Positions 7,221-10,429 of a stretch of DNA of 10,429 nucleotides are shown in pieces. The position numbers were made by a program, and so were the translations under genes. The stretch lies in assembly GCA_001275005.1 (NCBI GenBank), contig JWZX01000287.1:1-10429 (forward strand), given 5' to 3'. The DNA is from Chrysochromulina tobinii (lineage: Eukaryota > Haptophyta > Prymnesiales > Chrysochromulinaceae). Positions within the stretch are counted from its first letter, which is position 1; each line of letters starts with the position of its first letter. The notes under the pieces are model-generated. The model made no database searches. It was not told the origin of the DNA and saw only the letters and a list, made by a program, of their open reading frames with translations.

Positions 7221-7916
7221 ATGGAAGGGCGGCCGCCCACTAAGCAGCAGCAGTCCGAGGAGTTGCTCCCCGCCCTAGATGACGAGGAGCGCAAGGCGGT
7301 CCAGACGAGGGCACGCGAGCGACTGCAGGCAAAGGCGACGGGGTTTAGCGATGGGCTCACACCCAAATCGGGGAGCAAGACGCCAAAGAGCGGCTCCTCG
7401 CGCGTGCCGGGCTACATGACGCCCAAATCCGGCGGCAAGTCGGCGCGCAAATCCGGCAACCAGTCGAGCCGCTCGACGATGCTCACGAACCGGACATCGT
7501 CGCCGACGGGCCGGTACCACCCCGACCCGGAGCGCCGCCTGGAGCTCCGTAAGGCTGATCTGCACGCGAACATCGACTACCTCGCCCCGAACGGCGCGCC
7601 GGACAATGACCGCAAGGCCAAGGAAAGCAGCTGGCTGGTGTCGCAGGCTTTCATCGAGGGCCTCCGCTACTATCCGACGGGCAAGGCAGTGCTGGAGTCG
7701 AACGACAGCGAGGCGACCTACTCGGGCAACACGCACGGCAAGAAGGCGTACAATATGGAGCACATGGAGACCGACCTGCGCGCGCGCCTGGAGATTGCGC
7801 CACGATTCGACAACCAGGAATGGCGCGACGATCAGCTGCCGCGGGAGTGGGTGCCGGACAAGAGCCCTTCGATGAAAAAGCACATGGCGCGCGTGCGGGA
7901 GCGGCTCAAGCGATAG
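7221..7916 (+). CDS. Basic protein of unknown function with TPKSG repeats (231 aa)
   Basis: No family recognised. Residues 1-40 form a charged, probably helical segment (ERKAVQTRARERLQAKA). Residues 41-100 are Ser/Lys/Gly-rich and contain TPKSG three times (47-51, 54-58, 67-71) plus ARKSG (75-79). These are TP-K/SP-type sites that could be phosphorylated. Residues 100-231 are less biased and look folded: DPERRLELRKADLHANIDYLAP, then SSWLVSQAFIEGLRYYPTGKAVLES, then a Trp-containing stretch (QEWRDDQLPREWVPDK) and a basic helical end (MKKHMARVRERLKR). There is no signal peptide or membrane segment. The start is the first ATG after an in-frame TAG at 7200-7202. The codon pattern matches its neighbours, so it is very likely a true gene. 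The Lys/Ser-rich segment could mean cytoskeletal or nucleic-acid binding, but that is only a guess. Confidence 0.8.
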   Translation: MEGRPPTKQQQSEELLPALDDEERKAVQTRARERLQAKATGFSDGLTPKSGSKTPKSGSSRVPGYMTPKSGGKSARKSGNQSSRSTMLTNRTSSPTGRYHPDPERRLELRKADLHANIDYLAPNGAPDNDRKAKESSWLVSQAFIEGLRYYPTGKAVLESNDSEATYSGNTHGKKAYNMEHMETDLRARLEIAPRFDNQEWRDDQLPREWVPDKSPSMKKHMARVRERLKR

Positions 7917-8017
7917 GGCAGCCCGCGGCGGTGCGGGCGGGGCCGTGCATCGGCGGCTCCTCGGCACCTGTACCCCTCAGGCCGAGGGTATTGCGTGCGG
8001 AGACAAGCCGGCAGTGC

Positions 8018-8067
8018 ACGGCATTGCGCGGTACGGCATTGCGCGGTGATGCTCGGTGATGCTCGGT
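8018..8067. repeat. Adjacent tandem duplications (15 nt x2, 10 nt x2)
   Basis: ACGGCATTGCGCGGT occurs twice exactly (8018-8032, 8033-8047) and is followed directly by GATGCTCGGT twice exactly (8048-8057, 8058-8067). Both units end in CGGT, so the second array may have grown from the first by slippage. Confidence 0.85.
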
Positions 8068-8132
8068 AGAGCGGCGGCGCCGTAAGGCGTGCCGCGACTC
8101 GCGCATCCGCAGGCAGCTATGAGACGTGCGTG

Positions 8133-8144
8133 TGACGTCACGTG
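8133..8144. promoter_or_regulatory. Composite CRE and G-box site TGACGTCACGTG
   Basis: A perfect TGACGTCA (8133-8140) overlaps a perfect CACGTG (8139-8144), 182 nt before the ankyrin ATG. The block is built from two direct copies of CGTGTGACG (8129-8137 and 8141-8149) separated by TCA. In eukaryotes such cores are bound by bZIP factors (CRE, G-box) or bHLH factors (CACGTG). Use here is inferred. Confidence 0.4.
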
Positions 8145-8276
8145 TGACGAGATGTCGATGAGAGAAGGCGTGGCGGTGCCTACTGGCTTAACCACTGGCA
8201 ACGTGCAGCGCCGCGTGGCGCGTGAACATGAAGTGCGCATCTGGGGGTCTCATGACATAACCCTATATGCGTCTGA

Positions 8277-8305
8277 CAGATTTCCGGAAATCACTTGGAA
8301 ATCTG
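8277..8305. promoter_or_regulatory. GATTTCC/GGAAATC palindrome cluster
   Basis: GATTTCCGGAAATC (8279-8292) is a perfect 14-bp palindrome centred on TCCGGA. CAGATTTCC (8277-8285) is also repeated in inverse as GGAAATCTG (8297-8305). It ends 20 nt before the ankyrin ATG, so it lies in the 5' UTR or core promoter. Confidence 0.45.
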
Positions 8306-8325
8306 AATAGTCCGCAACAACCAAC

Positions 8326-9013
8326 ATGGCCGAGTCACATCGCGTCTACAACGCTGCCCTTCGAGGTCGTGCCTCCGAGCTGCAGCGACTGCTCGAGGAG
8401 GGTACCCCTGATTGGGGCACCGGCTTCACTGCTCTTCATGCGGCCGCGAGGTGTGCACCCTCCTTGCAGCCAACGTGTAGCTACACGCTTGGCACAGCAA
8501 CCTTGCATTCTGGTGTGCTGCATGAGTGCCCAGGCTCACGAATCTGCTCGACTCGTGACCACTTCGCAGCGGAGGTCACAACGCCTGCATCGGCTTGCTC
8601 CTTGCAGCGGGGGCGCCATTGGATGGACAGTGCTGCACTGGTGACACACCACTGCTTCTGGCGGGTCGTTGAATGGCCGCAAAGCGCGACACGCAGAGTG
8701 CATGCTGCAGCTCCTGGAGCATGGAGCCGACGCGCGGATCGCCAATCTCAGGGGTAGGTCGGTTGCGAATCTCGCAAAAGGCCCTGTTCTGCAGGCGCTG
8801 CGAGAGTACCAGCTGCGGCTACAGGCCGTGCCAGCGTATGCCGTCGTCGAGATGCCCGGAGGCGAGCGCGCATTCATTCAGATGAGTCAGACGGCGGCGG
8901 CTGAGCTCGCTGAGTGCTTCGAGAATGCTGATCGAAGCCCGCCGCAGCGGCCGTGTTCGACACTGGCCCGGTGTTCGACACTGGCTCGGCATCCGACTGG
9001 ACGGACGCCGTAG
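8326..9013 (+). CDS. Ankyrin-repeat protein, one clear intron, apparent frame break(s)
   Basis: Exon 1 (8326-8450) encodes MAESHRVYNAALRGRASELQRLLEEG...GFTALHAAA. After a 119-nt intron, exon 2 continues as SGGHNACIGLLLAAGAPLD...GDTPLLLA. Together they give about three ankyrin repeats, recognised by the TALHAAA-GH-LLLAAGA and GDTPLLLA-LLEHGADARI spacing. Ankyrin repeats mediate protein-protein contacts. The first ATG follows an in-frame TAG at 8308-8310. In exon 2 the frame hits TGA at 8670-8672, yet the ankyrin sequence resumes one frame over (NGRKARHAECMLQLLEHGADARI) to a TAG at 9011-9013. One missing base in the GGG at 8663-8665, or a 32-nt intron at 8665-8696 (GT...AG), would rejoin them. 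A second shift near 8938 would lead instead to a Pro-rich end at 9099. It may be intact with unrecognised splicing, affected by assembly errors, or a decaying gene. Confidence 0.7.
8451..8569 (+). other. Spliceosomal intron in the ankyrin gene (119 nt)
   Basis: Donor GCGAG|GTGTGC and acceptor CTTCGCAG|CGGAGG. Removing it joins AG to C, making a Ser codon, and gives an unbroken TALHAAASGGHNACIGLLLAAGA ankyrin core in two parts that do not match when the intron is kept. It contains in-frame stops when read through. Strong support comes from the protein motif. Confidence 0.85.
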
Positions 9014-9233
9014 AGGCGTTCACAGGCTTCTCGTCGCGTCCTCGCCGACCAAGCCCGCGGCAGCCGCCGCCGCCGTCACCACCGCCGGCTGCTTTGTAAC
9101 CCCCGTCCCCCCTGCCCATGTCGCCTGCCCCTCAGAGATCGGTGGACCATTTTACATGATGTATACATGATGCACAAGCAATTTAGCTGTGGGGGCTGGG
9201 GCGCGTTTGGCCCTGGTCGTTTGACGAAACATA

Positions 9234-9245
9234 ACGGTGCACCGT
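9234..9245. promoter_or_regulatory. Palindrome ACGGTGCACCGT with paired TAACGGTG
   Basis: A 12-bp perfect palindrome (9234-9245). The word TAACGGTG appears at 9232-9239 and 9245-9252, giving two direct AACGG cores 13 nt apart. AACGG matches the usual MYB-domain recognition core. Function here is inferred. Confidence 0.35.
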
Positions 9246-9320
9246 AACGGTGACTGTGTTGACCCTGCGGACGGTCACGCGTATTTTTAGCTAGCGTAAA
9301 TGCTGACCAATTGCTTTCCT

Positions 9321-9386
9321 GTTCATGCAAAGATCAGGTTCATGTCAATTGGTTCATGTACGCGCAAGAAGTGTGTGTACATGAAC
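9321..9386. repeat. GTTCATG repeats and 10-bp inverted repeat
   Basis: GTTCATG occurs at 9321-9327, 9338-9344 and 9352-9358 on the plus strand, and inverted (CATGAAC) at 9380-9386. The last two form a perfect 10-bp inverted repeat GTTCATGTAC (9352-9361) and GTACATGAAC (9377-9386) with a 15-nt spacer. It directly precedes the 71-75 nt tandem array. Confidence 0.7.
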
Positions 9387-9405
9387 TTGCGTCAGGCTTC
9401 TGCCC

Positions 9406-9623
9406 GGCGCGAGATTTTCGGACCTAGGGGGAGCGGTTTCACTACTCTGGTAGTTACCCTATGGTGTTTCAACACAGTGGGGCGCGAGATTTTGACCTAG
9501 GGGGAGGGTTTCCCTACTCAGGTAGTTACCCTATGGTGTTTCAACACAGTGGGGCGCGAGATTTTGACCTAGGGGGAGGGTTTCACTACTCATGTAGTTA
9601 CCCTATGGTGTTTCAACACAGTG
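9406..9623. repeat. Three-copy 71-75 nt tandem repeat
   Basis: Copies lie at 9406-9480 (75 nt), 9481-9552 (72 nt) and 9553-9623 (71 nt), each beginning GGCGCGAGATTTT and ending CAACACAGTG. Copies 2 and 3 differ at two positions and copy 1 has three extra bases. Each copy holds CTAC-N4-GTAG (9442-9453, 9514-9525, 9586-9597) and GTGTT-TC-AACAC. It ends about 390 nt before the phosphate transporter ATG. Confidence 0.92.
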
Positions 9624-9956
9624 CTGCCGAGTTCGCGATTCTCGCATTTTCCTTACCCTCCCGCCGTGCCGTCGACTACCCTTTGATGAAGCCGCGATTC
9701 GCGTTTCTATAGTTCAAATTCAATTTACTTCATAAACAACAGACAACCTGACGGGAATGCATTGCCGTATCCGGATACTTGAACTTGAACTTGATCAAGA
9801 ACACTTCTTAAAAGCAAGTCCACCGCCGTCGGCGTTTTTTCGGCGTTTGAAAAAGTCCTACTTGGGCGCACAATTGACGGAGCGCGGCGCTTCATGTCCC
9901 TAAAAGGGCACGACCGCATGAGTTTCCTAAAGAATCAGCCGCGCTTCTATTTCGGT

Positions 9957-9979
9957 AGACGCGGCGGACCGCCGCGTCT
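9957..9979 (+). promoter_or_regulatory. Strong GC hairpin just before the phosphate transporter gene
   Basis: AGACGCGGCGG-A-CCGCCGCGTCT is a perfect palindrome with 11-bp arms (9957-9967 and 9969-9979) around one base. As RNA it would fold as about ten pairs with a 3-nt loop. It ends 35 nt before the ATG at 10015, in the likely 5' UTR, where such a stem could slow scanning or bind a regulator. Its effect is inferred. Confidence 0.5.
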
Positions 9980-10014
9980 GGCGTCGTGCCTCCGTCTAAT
10001 TTCAGTCCGTCGAC

Positions 10015-10429
10015 ATGCCAGCTACCTCTGTCTACCTCCCAACATTGACCTCTGTCTACCTTCCGAAGAACATCGAGTACTATCCGGTGGACACGGTCGA
10101 CCACTACCTGTGGGTCGTCATCGTCGCCTTCTTCGCCGCGTTCATGGCGGCCTTCGGGATCGGGTACGCATCTGATGCGCCCAAAAGAGGCGCCCTTTCT
10201 GCAAAGCACACACGCGCGCGCGAGATGCGCACTGCCATCTGCGGTAGACCCTCGTTTACCCACGCCCTCGCCCACTTGTGTCCGCGGCCCACTCGCCTTT
10301 CCCGCTCATCCCCTCAATTGCCCATGCCCTTCTGTCGCAGTGCGAACGACGTAGCCAATGCGTTCGCCACCTCTGTAGGCTCCAAGGCGCTCACGGTGAA
10401 GCAGGCGTGCTGCATCGCCGTCGTCATGG
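10015..10429 (+). CDS. PiT-family (PHO4/SLC20) sodium-phosphate symporter, 5' part only
   Basis: N-terminal part of an inorganic phosphate transporter, which in algae and fungi takes up phosphate at the plasma membrane with Na+ (or H+). Exon 1 (10015-10163) encodes 49 residues: a polar N-terminus with the duplicated TSVYLP, then the first membrane helix HYLWVVIVAFFAAFMAAFGIG. Exon 2 (10341 to the window edge) starts inside the signature and reads ANDVANAFATSVGSKALTVK. Joined, this gives the family's hallmark GANDVANAF-TSVGSKALT motif that binds phosphate and sodium in the first PHO4 repeat. The chosen ATG is the first after an in-frame TAA at 9997-9999. The gene runs off the window, so about 80 of the usual several hundred residues are present. 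The family call is firm. Na+ versus H+ coupling and membrane location are inferred. Confidence 0.92.
   Translation, partial: MPATSVYLPTLTSVYLPKNIEYYPVDTVDHYLWVVIVAFFAAFMAAFGIGYASDAPKRGALSAKHTRAREMRTAICGRPSFTHALAHLCPRPTRLSRSSPQLPMPFCRSANDVANAFATSVGSKALTVKQACCIAVVM
10164..10340 (+). other. In-frame, stop-free intron in the PiT gene (177 nt)
   Basis: Donor ATCGG|GTACGC and acceptor TGTCGCAG|TGCGAA, with a pyrimidine-rich last 40 nt. Splicing creates GGT GCG AAC GAC (GAND) and restores the PiT signature. The length is 59 x 3 and the reading frame stays open across the whole intron, so unspliced RNA would carry a 59-residue insertion within the signature. Confidence 0.9.

Larger units (their letters stand above)
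7917..8325. other. Upstream region of the ankyrin gene
   Basis: A 409-nt gap holding the 3' UTR of the 231-residue gene and the promoter of the ankyrin gene. It contains two small tandem arrays (8018-8067), a TGACGTCACGTG composite site (8133-8144), a TATA-like CTATAT at 8264-8269 about 60 nt before the ATG, and a GATTTCC/GGAAATC palindrome cluster (8277-8305). No coding potential is seen. Confidence 0.5.
9014..10014. other. Long repeat-rich region upstream of the phosphate transporter gene
   Basis: About 1 kb without a supported gene. In order it holds a direct-repeat TACATGATG pair near 9153-9173, a 12-bp palindrome (9234-9245), a GTTCATG cluster (9321-9386), three 71-75 nt tandem repeats (9406-9623), one TCCGGA site (9770-9775), a TTGAAC run with the palindrome TTGATCAA (about 9779-9797) and an 11-bp-arm hairpin (9957-9979). 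CTAATTTCAG at 9996-10005 resembles a branch point plus 3' splice site, so a 5' UTR intron is possible. Confidence 0.55.

Noticed and set aside
9406-9623. CRISPR array
   Set aside because: The repeats are directly tandem without unique spacers, there are no cas genes, and the context is eukaryotic.
9461-9712. 83-codon open frame with 24-residue repeats across the tandem array
   Set aside because: It exists because copies 2 and 3 are 72 nt apart. Copy 1 breaks the frame with extra bases, the differences between copies change amino acids, and there is no recognisable protein.
10024-10071. Repeat TSVYLP at the start of the phosphate transporter as a functional element
   Set aside because: Only two 24-nt copies are present in the poorly conserved N-terminus. 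A simple duplication explains it.
1-10429. tRNA or rRNA genes
   Set aside because: A scan for GGTTCRA-type T-loop sequences with matching stems, and for rRNA-like conserved blocks, found nothing convincing.
1-10429. Bacterial operon or mobile-element interpretation
   Set aside because: GT...AG introns interrupt conserved motifs in two genes, genes are separated by 300-1000 nt, and no transposase, integrase or attachment-site structure was recognised.

Overview
The window looks like nuclear DNA of a single-celled eukaryote, most likely a GC-rich microalga. Two genes are interrupted by short GT...AG introns exactly inside conserved protein motifs. The coding regions are strongly GC-rich and end their codons in G or C. 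The proteins are low-complexity and rich in Ala, Pro, Ser and Gly. Start codons lack Shine-Dalgarno context and there is no operon layout. A haptophyte or GC-rich stramenopile is my best guess, but that rests on style and not on a diagnostic gene.

Layout: (1) 318-1739, plus strand: 473-residue two-EF-hand calcium-binding protein with a long disordered N-terminus. (2) 2397-3830, minus strand: 477-residue transporter of the triose-phosphate translocator / nucleotide-sugar transporter (SLC35-like) family, convergent with (1). (3) 4280-6823, minus strand: 847-residue low-complexity protein with a GASVN minisatellite and a poly-Asp run. (4) 7221-7916, plus strand: 231-residue basic protein of unknown function, divergent from (3). 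(5) 8326-9013, plus strand: ankyrin-repeat gene with one clear intron and one or two apparent reading-frame breaks. (6) 10015 to the window end, plus strand: first part of a PiT (PHO4/SLC20) phosphate symporter, whose 177-nt intron splits its GANDVAN signature.

The intergenic stretches hold most of the unexplained structure. They include a three-copy 71-75 nt tandem repeat and an 11-bp-arm hairpin just before the phosphate transporter ATG. They also hold seven TCCGGA sites found only outside genes, and a TGACGTCACGTG composite site before the ankyrin gene. No rRNA, tRNA, CRISPR array, insertion sequence or viral gene was recognised. The six genes do not form an obvious pathway. The only thematic link, and a weak one, is that (6) imports phosphate while (2) belongs to a family that exchanges phosphorylated or nucleotide-linked sugars across organelle membranes. 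I did not find a clearly new multi-gene system. The best leads are regulatory structures and the in-frame, stop-free intron.
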